Notes: a model not told the origin generated them from the letters alone. A stretch of 37,323 nucleotides of DNA from Hyphomicrobiales bacterium (GCA_021775835.1 JAJFHC010000208.1:1-37323); one strand, 5' to 3'; positions 7,299 to 16,100 are shown, counted from the stretch's first letter. Made by a program: numbers and translations.

Positions 7299-8480
7299 TC
7301 ATCCAGACATGGATAGGATCGTATGAAGATAGATCCGGGTAACTTTCGTGAGTTGATCAATGGCAACATACTCGTTCGTTGTATGGGCTTGGGCGATTGA
7401 TCCGGGACCGCACAATACCGACGGGAAACCCATGTTCGGCGCATCTGTCGCGGCCGCCAGGGCTTTGACTTCGGCGGGCGCACCGGTGATGGCTTGCGCA
7501 GCTTGTGCCAGTGCGGTGACGACAGGTGAGTCGACGGCAACGTCCAGAGCCGGTGTTTCGAGGCTGCCGCCGACAATCTCATATCGAAATCCGGGATCGT
7601 CCACGATCAGCGGATCGATGCGGGCCTTGTATTCGTCTACAATTTGCTCATGGGTTTCGCCCGGCAGAATCCGCCGGTCGACCTCGATCTGGCAAAAGTC
7701 CGGTACTGCTGACGAAATGCTGCCGCCCGTGATGACGCCGACGTTGAAGGTGCCGTGACCGCACATGGGATGAGCCGGTCTTTGGGCGAGTTCGTCATTG
7801 TAGTCGGCGAAGGCGTTGATGATGCGAGCCATGCGTTCAATCGCATTCTCGCCCAGGTGAGGGACGCTGGAGTGCACCGCTTTTCCAAACGTCCGGATGA
7901 AGAGACAATACTGGCCCTTGTGGGCGGGGCAGACGGCAAGTTCGGTGGGCTCGCCGATAATGCCGAAATCCGCATGGGGGCCGTTGCGGCCCCAATCCTT
8001 GGACCCGATCATCAGATGCTCCTCGTCGGCGACACCGGCTACGATCAGGTCGCCCTTGAGCGAAACACCGGTATCTTTCAGGACGCGGATGACTTCCAGG
8101 TAACAGGCCAGCGCTGCCTTCATGTCACACGAGCCACGGCCATGCAATCGGCCGTCGGCAACTCGCGGTTCAAAGGCCGTCGGATAGTCTGGAACGCCAA
8201 CGGTGTCCATGTGTCCCGCCAGCATGATGGCTGGCCCGCCACCGGTTCCCCGCAAGGTGCCCCACACATTGGGACGACCGGGGGACACTTCGCGGGTGCC
8301 GGTTTCAAGGCCAAGGTTCTCCATCTGCGAGACGAAGAAGTCAGCGAATTCCTGTTCACGGTGATCGGGGCCGGGCGGTTCGTCAAACGGATTGACGCTC
8401 TGTATCGAGACCATTTGCGACAGGCTTTCGATCAGGCGGTCTTCACTGACCTGTCGCATCAAATGTTCGATCATGTTCAC
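7299..8480 (-). CDS. M20-family metallopeptidase (acetylornithine deacetylase/ArgE-DapE-like)
   Basis: This 393-residue protein has the complete set of di-zinc M20 residues: H90 and D92 in GHMDTVGVP, D119 in GSCDMK, the general base E153 followed by E154 in ADEEH, E177 in IIGEPTE, and H366 in AHTTNEY. Such enzymes hydrolyse N-acyl amino acids, N-succinyl-diaminopimelate or dipeptides. The IGEPTEL wording and length favour the ArgE/DapE branch, but substrate cannot be assigned and the gene is not in an arginine or lysine operon. It lies 45 bases downstream of the SARP-like regulator on the same strand, so read-through or co-transcription is possible. It is complete, with no sign of damage. Confidence 0.9.
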   Translation of the reverse strand: MNMIEHLMRQVSEDRLIESLSQMVSIQSVNPFDEPPGPDHREQEFADFFVSQMENLGLETGTREVSPGRPNVWGTLRGTGGGPAIMLAGHMDTVGVPDYPTAFEPRVADGRLHGRGSCDMKAALACYLEVIRVLKDTGVSLKGDLIVAGVADEEHLMIGSKDWGRNGPHADFGIIGEPTELAVCPAHKGQYCLFIRTFGKAVHSSVPHLGENAIERMARIINAFADYNDELAQRPAHPMCGHGTFNVGVITGGSISSAVPDFCQIEVDRRILPGETHEQIVDEYKARIDPLIVDDPGFRYEIVGGSLETPALDVAVDSPVVTALAQAAQAITGAPAEVKALAAATDAPNMGFPSVLCGPGSIAQAHTTNEYVAIDQLTKVTRIYLHTILSMSG

Positions 8481-8525
8481 ACCCGTTTCATGAGTTGCTC
8501 TTGGCCGGGATCCGGGACTTGCCCG

Positions 8526-10532
8526 TTATCCGTCCATGCCAGCTTTCTTGAGGCCGGCGATCAGGGTGTCGAGATGCGCATCGTGCCTGAACGGATAGGT
8601 CGACCTGACATAGTCCAGGCAAAAGTCCGGTTGGATCTTGTGTGTTGATTCCAGAGCGGCCTTGGCTTCATCGAGCTCGCCAAGATGTCCCAGGGTCGAT
8701 GCCAGCCGGTGAAAGGCGCGTGCATAATCAGGACGCAGCGACACGGCCTTGCGACCGTAGGTGGCACTGTCCTCAAACTGCTCCAGAAGCAGATAGGACA
8801 GCGACAGGTCGGACAGCAGTGCTGCATTGTTTCCGTATTGAGGATCAAGACGCATTACGGTCGTAAGGTGGTTGATGGCCTCCTCCGGCTGACCGGCGAA
8901 CTCGAGTGAGCAGGCGATCGAATGATGGGCGATTGAGGCACTGGGGTTGAGATCCAGCGCGCGTTTGAGGCGCGACAGGCTCATGTCGTAGTCCTGACGA
9001 TTCCACATGTCACAAAGCCCGAGCATGGTGTGGGCAAGCCAGTCGGCTTCATCCAGTGAAATCGCCTTGCGCGCTGCCTTGTCGGACTCCAGGAAGGCAG
9101 AGCCGTTGTCCGGTCCCCAGCCGAAAATACCGTCATACCAGTGGCAATGTGCCAGATGCGACCAGGCAATGCTCAGCAGCGGGTCGATGGCGATAGCGTC
9201 CTGCAGGTGCTTGATGGCCTCGGCATTTCGTTGTTGAGTAAGTTCCGATTTGCACCAGTCGGCTCGCATGACGTAGTCCCAGGCCGACAGATCGTCGGCC
9301 CGTTTCATGAAGGCGCGGTTGTGCTCCGCCCGGAGGAGCTCGGGTTCGACGGCGGCAACGATCTTTTCTGTGATTTCGTCCTGAACATCGAAAATGTCAT
9401 CTATGGACCCGTCGTAACGTTGCGCCCAGAGATGGTGAGCGGTACCGGCATCCAGCAATTGCACGGCAATGCGTACCCGTTGGCCAGCCAGCCTTACAGT
9501 GCCGGTTACAACATACTGGGCATCGAGTTCCTTGGCGATTTCGGTGATGCTCATGGAACTGTTCTTGAACGCCGTGGTTGAGCTTTGTCCGATGACCGGA
9601 AACCAGCGCCAGTAGGAAAGCGCGGTGGCAAGATCGCTGGTCATGGCCTGGGCAAAGTAGTCCTGACTTGGATCGCCACCCAGGTTTTCAAAGTTCAAAA
9701 CCGCGACGGCCGGTCTGGCTTCGGAAAAATACCGTCCATCGGACTTCGGCCCGGATGCCGCTGCCGTCGCGGGATGTTGAGATTGCTCTTCGTCCGCATC
9801 GGGGACGGATGCCTTGATGTCTTCATAGGTCCGGATGGTTGTCATGTCCGGTTCAAGGTTGAGCTCCTTACGCAGCAATTCCTCGCATTTGTAGTATTGC
9901 TGAAGCGATGCGGCGCGGTCGCCGCCCTGGGCGTGAATTCGCATGATCAGCCGGTGGGTCTTTTCGCGCAACGGGTTGATGTCGAGCAGGCGCCGGCAAC
10001 TGTCCAGCGATGCTGTCCAGTCGCGCCGGCGTTTCTGGCACTTGGCCAGACGGTAAAGTCCGCGCCAGTGAAGATCTCTGAAATGCTGGCGCTGATTGGT
10101 CAGCCACTCTTCGAACGACGGGTCCCTAATGGCTATACCGGCAAGCAGCCGGCCCCGGTGCAGGTTGGCCGCTTCCTGCAAAGACGGCTCGTCCTCGGCA
10201 CCTACGAGATCCTCGAACCGCCAGGCGTCGCAGTCCACCCGTTTGGCGTCGAGGCCTATGGTTTCACCATCAATGAAAAGGATTTCTGCGCATGTTTCTC
10301 CCAGTGACCGGCGCAGGGCATAAAGAGACTGCCGGAGACTCTGGCGTCCTTGCTGGTCGAACCGCTCGCCCCACAGCAGAGCCACCAAATCTTCGCGCTG
10401 CATCGAGCGTCCCGGTGTCAAGGCCAGGCAGCCCAGAAGGGCCAGGGCCTTGCGGCTCGATATCTGGAGCTCCTTGCGATCCGCATCAAGAACCTGCGGC
10501 TCGCCGAGCAAATTTAGATACAGGCAAGTCAT
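8526..10532 (-). CDS. SARP-like transcriptional regulator with BTAD, TolB-like and TPR domains
   Basis: This 668-residue multidomain regulator opens with an OmpR-type winged helix (about residues 5-90, with SSRKALALLGCLAL and GRQSLRQSLYALRRSLGE). A bacterial transcriptional activator domain follows (about 95-240). A TolB-like N-terminal domain lies at about 270-400, starting RPAVAVLNFENLGGD and including YVVTGTVRLAGQRVRIAVQL. TPR-type helices run to the C-terminus. No membrane segment is seen, so it is probably cytoplasmic. Known SARP proteins bind heptamer direct repeats spaced 11 or 22 bp. The intergenic region upstream of this gene, and a second site near 16.2 kb, carry exactly such arrays, both ahead of DUF1127 genes. 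I use ATG 10532 because GGAGG lies 11 bases upstream; a TTG three codons earlier is too close to that site. The signal sensed is unknown. Confidence 0.88.
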   Translation of the reverse strand: MTCLYLNLLGEPQVLDADRKELQISSRKALALLGCLALTPGRSMQREDLVALLWGERFDQQGRQSLRQSLYALRRSLGETCAEILFIDGETIGLDAKRVDCDAWRFEDLVGAEDEPSLQEAANLHRGRLLAGIAIRDPSFEEWLTNQRQHFRDLHWRGLYRLAKCQKRRRDWTASLDSCRRLLDINPLREKTHRLIMRIHAQGGDRAASLQQYYKCEELLRKELNLEPDMTTIRTYEDIKASVPDADEEQSQHPATAAASGPKSDGRYFSEARPAVAVLNFENLGGDPSQDYFAQAMTSDLATALSYWRWFPVIGQSSTTAFKNSSMSITEIAKELDAQYVVTGTVRLAGQRVRIAVQLLDAGTAHHLWAQRYDGSIDDIFDVQDEITEKIVAAVEPELLRAEHNRAFMKRADDLSAWDYVMRADWCKSELTQQRNAEAIKHLQDAIAIDPLLSIAWSHLAHCHWYDGIFGWGPDNGSAFLESDKAARKAISLDEADWLAHTMLGLCDMWNRQDYDMSLSRLKRALDLNPSASIAHHSIACSLEFAGQPEEAINHLTTVMRLDPQYGNNAALLSDLSLSYLLLEQFEDSATYGRKAVSLRPDYARAFHRLASTLGHLGELDEAKAALESTHKIQPDFCLDYVRSTYPFRHDAHLDTLIAGLKKAGMDG

Positions 10533-10838
10533 ACCGTTCAAAGCCTCCGCTTCCCGGGCTCACATCTGGTGCGTCACGCAACCGTGAGCGAGGGTGAATT
10601 GCGAGTTTATATCGATTTGGGTGCGATTTCACGCACTTTGACGCCTGATTGACGCAACTTTGACAGAGTTAATGACGTTGCGATGACATCGGGCATATAT
10701 AAGGTTCATATGAAAACAAACCGAAAGAATGTGAAATTATCGAATTTCGGTTATTTCCAGACGGCCACGGTTTGTTTCTCATCGTTCCCGGACGAGGAAA
10801 CGGGAATGTCAGAAGTTCCAAATGAGGAGGTTTGGAAA
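10533..10838. other. 306-bp divergent intergenic region between the SARP-like gene and the first DUF1127 gene
   Basis: This stretch holds the first heptamer array (10628-10689), a TATATA that could be a -10 box (10696-10701), an inverted repeat GTGCG/CGCAC (10621-10636), and a stem-loop in the presumed leader. In that stem-loop GTTTC (10774-10778) pairs with GAAAC (10797-10801), with TCGT/ACGA inside. I see no further gene in it. Confidence 0.6.
10628..10689 (+). promoter_or_regulatory. Array of six TTGACG-like heptamers at about 11-bp period (array A)
   Basis: The units are TTCACGC (10628), TTGACGC (10638), TTGACGC (10649), TTGACAG (10660), ATGACGT (10672) and ATGACAT (10683). The steps between starts are 10, 11, 11, 12 and 11 bases, placing all units on one face of the helix. 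The fifth unit lies 18 bases before TATATA (10696-10701), so it could occupy the -35 position, as in activation by OmpR/SARP-type proteins. A matching array precedes the other DUF1127 gene. Binding by the adjacent SARP-like protein is inference. Confidence 0.6.
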
Positions 10839-11081
10839 ATGAATGAGTCCAGGAAGAAAATACCGTTACCGCCCGACACAAGATCGGCGGGTTTGGCACT
10901 TTATAGAATGTTGACACGGGCGGTTATGCTCGTTGACCGCTGGCAGGCACGACGTCAGGCGCTTCGCCAGTATTTTGGTGTCAGCCGCCACACCTTGTTC
11001 GATATCGGCCTCACCGAAGCTGACCTGGCATGCGCCGCCTGTGGCAAGTGCGACGGCCCGTTGCGGGTGCATACGGCATGA
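10839..11081 (+). CDS. DUF1127 small protein with C-terminal Cys cluster
   Basis: This 80-residue protein carries the DUF1127 (YjiS-like) core near its C-terminal half: LVDRWQARRQALRQYFGVSR followed by FDIGLTEADL. In studied alphaproteobacteria small DUF1127 proteins affect RNA turnover and phosphate or stress physiology through this arginine-rich region, which binds RNA. After the core comes CAACGKC, three closely spaced cysteines that the second DUF1127 protein in this window lacks. I chose ATG 10839 because GAGGAGG stands 8 bases upstream. The open frame extends further upstream without a ribosome site. The gene has a long leader of about 130 bases and a heptamer array in front of it. Confidence 0.85.
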   Translation: MNESRKKIPLPPDTRSAGLALYRMLTRAVMLVDRWQARRQALRQYFGVSRHTLFDIGLTEADLACAACGKCDGPLRVHTA

Positions 11082-11114
11082 GCCAGGAAACATTCCACTG
11101 ATTTCTTGCCCGCG

Positions 11115-12305
11115 TCAGCCTTGGGCTGAGGCCAGACGTGAGGCGGCAAGGAACGCGGCCAAGCCGGCCACTACTGCACAGAATGCAGCAATGATGACGA
11201 AGTCATATCCGCCCGCCGACCATATCAAGGCAGCAACGGTCGGCGCGGCGGCGGCCATCCCCATGTAGGGGATCGCCAGTGCCCCTGAGATTACGCCGAA
11301 TTGCGAGCGGCCGAGAAATTTGGCCGTTACCACTGGACGCACGATGCTGGTAACCCCGTAACCGGCTCCATGCATGACAACGAACAACACCAGCATGACG
11401 GGCACCGCCGCTGCTCCATACAATGCCGCCGCGGCAACCGCCATGAACAGGAAGCTAAGATTGGCCACCGTAGCGATGGTCACTCTCCTCTCAATAGCCA
11501 TCATCGCCAGACGTCCGGTCACCTGCATGGGTCCGATCATGGCCGCTGCAAGAACTGCCGCTTCCTTGTGAACACCGCGATCATCAAGCAGCGGCAACAG
11601 ATGCGTGAGCAGGACACCGTGGGCGAGCGCGGTCAGGGCGAAGGCCGACCCCAGTAACCAAAATACAGGCGACCGAAATGCTGCAGCCAGGTTGCTTTGA
11701 TATTGTTCTGCAGGCGGGGAAGGCAGTGGTGCCGCCTGCATGCTTGCGAGCCGCGTCGCCCAAAACGCCAGTGGTACTGAAATCAGAGCCGTCGCTACGG
11801 CAAACGAAATCACCGCACCGCGCCAGCCGAACATTTCCGAAAGTGCGTGGGCACTGGGAAAGGAAACCGTGCCGGCAAGTCCGGCGATCAGCGTAATTGT
11901 CGTGATCCGAGACTTGGCGTGAGAGCCAAAGACATGTGTGACGAAGGCAAAGCAGGCCTCATAAAGCCCTCCGGCCATAGCCAAACCTATGATCAGCCAC
12001 GCCAGGTAAAAACCCCAAAGTGTCGTGACCTGGGATAGGAACACAAGGCCCACGGCCCCCAGCAATGGGCTGCCCGTCAGGAGAAGGTTGCCGCGCCCCA
12101 GATCGACAAACCGCCCGGCAAGAGGTGCGGCCAACGCCGAAACGATCAGGGCGCAGGTGAATGCGCCTGAGATTTCAGTTTTCGACCAGCCAAGGTCCGC
12201 TTCCCATTGCGGCAGTAGGGCCGGAAACGAATAGAAGATCGCCGCCCAGGTAATGGTTTGGGAAAAAGCAAGCGACAGCACGATCCTGCGGTTGTTGTTT
12301 GCCAT
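11115..12305 (-). CDS. MFS transporter
   Basis: This major facilitator superfamily permease has about 396 residues from ATG 12305; an in-frame start at 12368 would add 21. Twelve hydrophobic segments are apparent. The segment LGWSKTEISGAFTCALIVSALAAP after the first helix, with GRFVDLGRG in loop 2-3, is typical of the branch that includes monocarboxylate- and oxalate/formate-type carriers. The substrate is not identifiable. It converges with the first DUF1127 gene and diverges from the first caspase-like gene. A CRP-like palindrome at 12397-12412 lies in the shared upstream region, with TTGACA (complement of 12389-12394) next to it, so transporter and caspase could share a regulator. Confidence 0.85.
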   Translation of the reverse strand: MANNNRRIVLSLAFSQTITWAAIFYSFPALLPQWEADLGWSKTEISGAFTCALIVSALAAPLAGRFVDLGRGNLLLTGSPLLGAVGLVFLSQVTTLWGFYLAWLIIGLAMAGGLYEACFAFVTHVFGSHAKSRITTITLIAGLAGTVSFPSAHALSEMFGWRGAVISFAVATALISVPLAFWATRLASMQAAPLPSPPAEQYQSNLAAAFRSPVFWLLGSAFALTALAHGVLLTHLLPLLDDRGVHKEAAVLAAAMIGPMQVTGRLAMMAIERRVTIATVANLSFLFMAVAAAALYGAAAVPVMLVLFVVMHGAGYGVTSIVRPVVTAKFLGRSQFGVISGALAIPYMGMAAAAPTVAALIWSAGGYDFVIIAAFCAVVAGLAAFLAASRLASAQG

Positions 12306-12396
12306 GTCTTGGGGTCGCCCGGATTTGGTGTTGTGTGTGTTAGCTTGAAAGGTGCAGGTTAACAGCAATGTTCTTGTAATCTAAATCATGTCAACA

Positions 12397-12412
12397 TGTG
12401 ACCCTGATCACA
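12397..12412. promoter_or_regulatory. CRP/FNR-family-like site upstream of the first caspase-like gene
   Basis: TGTGACCCTGATCACA matches the CRP consensus TGTGA-N6-TCACA in all ten defined positions. Its centre is 45.5 bp before ATG 12450. The equivalent site of the neighbouring paralog is at the same distance from its start. It also lies between this gene and the divergent MFS gene. The consensus is that of E. coli CRP; which alphaproteobacterial CRP/FNR protein binds it is unknown. Confidence 0.6.
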
Positions 12413-12449
12413 GGTATGTGGCCGGGGTGCGAATAATTTTGGAGAGATG

Positions 12450-14153
12450 ATGAGGCTTGTGATCACATGTCTGGTGTTGCTGGTGTCCATGGGGCTTGCC
12501 CAGGCGGAAAAGCGCGTGGCGCTGGTTATCGGAAATTCCAACTACAAATTGATCTCACCTCTGGTAAATCCAAAAAACGATGCGATGCTCATGGCGTCCA
12601 CTTTGAAGGGTGTGGGGTTTGAAGTTGTAACTGCAATTGATGTTGATTACCGGGCAATGAGAAGGGCGGTCCGAAAGTTCGGGCGTGCCTTGCGGTCGTC
12701 AGGGAAGAATGCAGTTGGTTTGATGTACTACGCAGGCCACGGTATTCAGGCGCGTGGGGCAAACTTTCTTGTTCCGTTGGGAGCGGACATACAATCGACC
12801 GCCGATCTCGAACTCGAGGCTCTTTCAGCCTCCGATATCTTGGCCCAGATGGAAGACGCTGGAAATCGTCTCAATCTTGTCATTTTGGATGCGTGTCGCA
12901 ACAATCCCCTGCCTGGCAATGTGCGGTCCGCAGGACGCGGTCTTGCCAGAATTCATGCAGCCTCAGGCTCACTGATTGCATTCGCAGCGGCCCCGGGGCA
13001 GGTCGCGTTTGACGGGCAAGGCGGTAATTCACCGTACACATCGGCGCTCGTTGAAGCCATCAAGGAACCTGGCCTTGCTGTCGAACAGGTATTTAAACGG
13101 GTACGGGTGAGCGTTGAAAGCCGCACCAATGGTGACCAGACACCCTGGGAAGAGTCTTCGCTTCGAGGTGACTTTTACTTTCTGCCGAAAAAGACCGAGA
13201 AACAGCCGGTTCTGGCTCCAATCATTCAATTGGACAAGGAATCCGTTTTTTGGAATTCGGTAAAGGGTACCGGGAGCGTTGAATTGCTTCGTTTGTACAT
13301 GGCCCGGTATCCCAACGGCACCTTTGTCGAGCTGGCGGGTGTCATGATCAAGAGTCTCAAAAGCAAATCGGAGCAAGTCCGAATTCAGAAAGAAATCAAA
13401 GAACAAAACCGGGAAAACGAACTGAGAAAGCAACTCGAAGCAGAACGTCTTGCAAGGATTAAGGCTGAAGAGGAACGGCTGAATTTCGAAAACCAACAAA
13501 AACAGCAGTTGGAGACCTTGGCCGCGTTGACGTCCCTAGATACAGAAACAGTCTTGCCTCAGGAACAATCGCCGGCTGAAATGACATTGCTTGGACGACG
13601 ATTCGAATTTGGCGACGGCATCAAAACTGACCTCGTGCAGGCGGCACGGTGGTACAGGCAGGCGGCAGAAAAGGGTGATCCAGAAGCAAGGTATCGACTA
13701 GGCCGATTATATTTCGATGGTCGCGGTGTGGTCCAGGATTTCAATCAGTCGGCTACCCAGATTTTGAATGCGGTAAAATCAAAACATCGGCCCGCGTACG
13801 AGTTCTTGTTGCAATCGGACATATCTCGTAATCGGGAGTTTTTGCGCAACGCGCAACGACATTTGAAATCGCTTGGGATTTACCGGAACTCAGTTGATGG
13901 GATCTGGGGACAAAATACAAAACGTTCAATCGGTGCACTGTTTACCGGCCAGGCAGTTACAAAGTCCAAACAGGAACCGGCCAAGCCCAGCAAATCCGCA
14001 AAAGCTACTGCCAAGCCGAAAGTGTCAAAACCGAACAATGAATTCTTCAGGATCAACCGCGGAGCGCCGGAGTTCACGAAAAAGAACAGAGGCGGAGGAG
14101 CCACCGTCAGATGTAAAATGTGGGGAGCCCTGAATCCGGATCTTTGTAGTTAG
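12450..14153 (+). CDS. Secreted caspase-like (C14) protein with Sel1-type repeats, copy 1
   Basis: This protein of about 567 residues has four parts: a signal peptide (residues 1-19, cut near AQA/EKR), a caspase-like peptidase C14 domain (about 20-240), a charged helical, coiled-coil-like region (about 300-360), and Sel1-type repeats (about 380-440). It ends in a peptidoglycan-binding-like stretch, RNAQRHLKSLGIYRNSVDG, and a basic tail. The catalytic dyad is intact: His97 in YYAGHG and Cys149 in LDACRNNP. Such proteins are prokaryotic relatives of caspases and metacaspases; cleavage specificity is unknown. I use ATG 12450 rather than 12447 because it aligns with the start of the neighbouring paralog. 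GGAGAG lies just upstream. The gene belongs to a tandem pair and diverges from an MFS gene. Confidence 0.9.
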   Translation: MRLVITCLVLLVSMGLAQAEKRVALVIGNSNYKLISPLVNPKNDAMLMASTLKGVGFEVVTAIDVDYRAMRRAVRKFGRALRSSGKNAVGLMYYAGHGIQARGANFLVPLGADIQSTADLELEALSASDILAQMEDAGNRLNLVILDACRNNPLPGNVRSAGRGLARIHAASGSLIAFAAAPGQVAFDGQGGNSPYTSALVEAIKEPGLAVEQVFKRVRVSVESRTNGDQTPWEESSLRGDFYFLPKKTEKQPVLAPIIQLDKESVFWNSVKGTGSVELLRLYMARYPNGTFVELAGVMIKSLKSKSEQVRIQKEIKEQNRENELRKQLEAERLARIKAEEERLNFENQQKQQLETLAALTSLDTETVLPQEQSPAEMTLLGRRFEFGDGIKTDLVQAARWYRQAAEKGDPEARYRLGRLYFDGRGVVQDFNQSATQILNAVKSKHRPAYEFLLQSDISRNREFLRNAQRHLKSLGIYRNSVDGIWGQNTKRSIGALFTGQAVTKSKQEPAKPSKSAKATAKPKVSKPNNEFFRINRGAPEFTKKNRGGGATVRCKMWGALNPDLCS

Positions 14154-14230
14154 GAAGTCGGGGGAGAGCGGAGCTTTGGCTCTAGAACGACGTGACGGCA
14201 ATTTCCGCTTTGACAGGAATTGATGCAGGA

Positions 14231-14246
14231 TGTGATGTTGATCACG
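14231..14246. promoter_or_regulatory. CRP/FNR-family-like site upstream of the second caspase-like gene
   Basis: TGTGATGTTGATCACG matches TGTGA-N6-TCACA in nine of ten defined positions, with its centre 45.5 bp before ATG 14284. Spacing and orientation are the same as for the site ahead of the paralog, so the control region was duplicated with the gene and has been kept. Confidence 0.55.
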
Positions 14247-14283
14247 GGGAAACGGCTGGGGTCCGATTAAGTTCGGAAAGATT

Positions 14284-15972
14284 ATGAGATTCCTGATCAC
14301 ATTGCTGGCGATTTTGGTCCCCATGGAGTTTGCTCATGCGGAAAAACGCGTGGCGCTGGTTATCGGAAATGCCAAGTACAAGGTGATATCACCTCTCGCC
14401 AACCCAAAAAATGATGCGATTCTGATAGCGGCGACCTTGAAACAAGTGGGTTTTGAGGTGGTGACGGCTATCGACGTTGACTTTCGCGGGATGCGTCGTG
14501 CAGTACGAACGTTCGGGCGCAGCCTGAGGCGATCGGGCAAGGATGCGGTTGGCCTGTTGTATTACGCCGGACACGGGGTCCAGGCGCGCGGGTCAAACTA
14601 CCTGATCCCACTTGGTGCAGATATCCAGTCGGCAGCAGATCTCGACATAGAAGCCTTGTCGGTGTCCAACATTCTTTCGCAGATGGAGGAGGCGGGAAAT
14701 CAACTCAATCTGGTTGTTCTCGACGCCTGCCGAAACAACCCGTTTTCCGGACGTGTACGGTCTGGCGGACGAGGTCTTGCACGGATCCAAGCCGCCTCGG
14801 GTTCTCTCGTTGCCTTCGCGGCTGCTCCAGGTCAAGTTGCCGCCGATGGCGAGGGCAGAAACTCACCTTACACCACGGCTCTTGCTGATGCGATCCGTCA
14901 GCCTGGTCTTGCCGTTGAACAGGTCTTCAAACAAGTCCGGGTCACGGTCGAAGGTGTAACCGGTGGCGCCCAGACGCCGTGGGAAGAATCTTCATTGAGA
15001 GGTGATTTCTATTTCCGCCCAAGAAAACAGCCCGCCACAGTACAGGTCCCGGTGATCCAGGCGGACCGGGAGATCGTTTTCTGGAATTCTGTGAAAGACA
15101 CCAATAATGCCGAGTTGCTGCAAACCTACGTCAATCGATACCCCCAAGGCACGTTCAATGAGCTTGCGCGGACGTTGATCGATCATGTTGAAGCGAATTC
15201 CGCTAACACTCTCAGACAAGAGCAGGCCGCGCGAAAACGGGCGGAAGAACTGTCCCGAAAGTTTGAAGAAGAACGGCTTGCCCGAGTGACTGCCGAACAG
15301 GAACAAATGAAGGCTGAGAAGCTTCTGAAACAGCAACGCGAAAAACTTGCTGCACTGACGGTGACCGAAGAAACGAAAACTGTGGAGACAATAAAATCTC
15401 CACGGGAATTGATGGCTCTGGGGCGCCAATTCGAAACAGGAATCGGAGTTATTCAAGACGAAGCGCAAGCGGCACAGTTGTACAGCCAAGCTTCAAGCGC
15501 AGGATTTGTAGAGGCAAAATTTCGGTTGGGTTTGCTCCATTATCGTGGGAGTGGCGTCAAGCAAGACTTCGAACAGGCCGCCAGTTTAATTCTGGCTGCC
15601 GTGAAAGCGAATTTTGTGCCTTCGGTCGTTGCTCTGGAAAAGGACACCACGCTGCGCAGTCCAGAGTTTGTAAGAGCGATTCAGAAGCATCTCAAATCGA
15701 TTGGGCATTACCAAAGTTCTATAGACGGCAGATGGGGGCAACGAACACGGCGGGCTGTTTTGCTTCATTCGGGTAGGACCGTTCGAACCCCAAAGCCGAT
15801 GTCGACTACGAAGTCGAAAGTGCGACCGGCGAGCAAGCCTAAGGCGAAGAAAACGAGTGGTTCAGAAAGTGGCGAGTGCAAATACAGAAAACGCGCCTGT
15901 AAGCTGAACCCATTGTGGAGCGGTTGTTTTGGCAATCAAGGCTGGGTCAAGAGGGCCTGCAGAAGTAACTGA
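14284..15972 (+). CDS. Secreted caspase-like (C14) protein with Sel1-type repeats, copy 2
   Basis: This 562-residue paralog of the preceding gene has the same order of parts: signal peptide (1-19, AHA/EKR), C14 domain with His97 and Cys149 at the same numbers, a charged helical segment (about 305-355), Sel1-like repeats (about 375-440), a peptidoglycan-binding-like stretch AIQKHLKSIGHYQSSIDGRW, and a basic linker. It differs at the very end, where it has a short tail with four Cys residues (GECKYRKRACKLNPLWSGCF and a later one). Copy 1 has only two there. The two copies are conserved most strongly in the peptidase domain. An export route to the periplasm is predicted, so the target is more likely in the envelope or outside than in the cytoplasm (inference). 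Confidence 0.9.
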   Translation: MRFLITLLAILVPMEFAHAEKRVALVIGNAKYKVISPLANPKNDAILIAATLKQVGFEVVTAIDVDFRGMRRAVRTFGRSLRRSGKDAVGLLYYAGHGVQARGSNYLIPLGADIQSAADLDIEALSVSNILSQMEEAGNQLNLVVLDACRNNPFSGRVRSGGRGLARIQAASGSLVAFAAAPGQVAADGEGRNSPYTTALADAIRQPGLAVEQVFKQVRVTVEGVTGGAQTPWEESSLRGDFYFRPRKQPATVQVPVIQADREIVFWNSVKDTNNAELLQTYVNRYPQGTFNELARTLIDHVEANSANTLRQEQAARKRAEELSRKFEEERLARVTAEQEQMKAEKLLKQQREKLAALTVTEETKTVETIKSPRELMALGRQFETGIGVIQDEAQAAQLYSQASSAGFVEAKFRLGLLHYRGSGVKQDFEQAASLILAAVKANFVPSVVALEKDTTLRSPEFVRAIQKHLKSIGHYQSSIDGRWGQRTRRAVLLHSGRTVRTPKPMSTTKSKVRPASKPKAKKTSGSESGECKYRKRACKLNPLWSGCFGNQGWVKRACRSN

Positions 15973-15998
15973 TCTAATGATCTTCAAATAAAATAGGC

Positions 15999-16100
15999 AT
16001 GGCGCAATTGCTGGATGTTCCACCTTCGGCCAGGTGTTGTCCAAATCCGCATGGGCTCGAAGTCGGCTTCTGTGACATCGGTGCATTGGAGTCCTGCACT
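15999..16100 (+). pseudogene. Possible remnant of a choice-of-anchor-type protein C-terminus
   Basis: The frame from 15999 reads LLDVPPSARCCPNPHGLEV then GFCDIGALE. This recalls the closing motif of choice-of-anchor/beta-helix surface proteins (DQRGxxRPxGxxCDIGAxE). Nothing upstream extends the similarity, so at most a short fragment is left. This could be coincidence. Confidence 0.2.

Noticed and set aside
7755..8648. Long plus-strand frame of 297 codons
   Set aside because: It lies antisense to the M20 peptidase gene, whose catalytic residues are all intact, and has no recognisable protein content.
9585..10307. Plus-strand frame of 240 codons
   Set aside because: It is antisense to the SARP-like regulator, with no ribosome site and no recognisable domains.
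10638..10666. TTGACGC/TTGACAG units as ordinary -35 boxes only
   Set aside because: A single -35 box would not explain six units at helical spacing, repeated with the same layout 5.6 kb away.
12450..15972. Tandem caspase genes as a CRISPR-linked (type III) or CBASS-type defence system
   Set aside because: Both have signal peptides and export-type tails, and no CRISPR array, cas gene or nucleotide cyclase is nearby.
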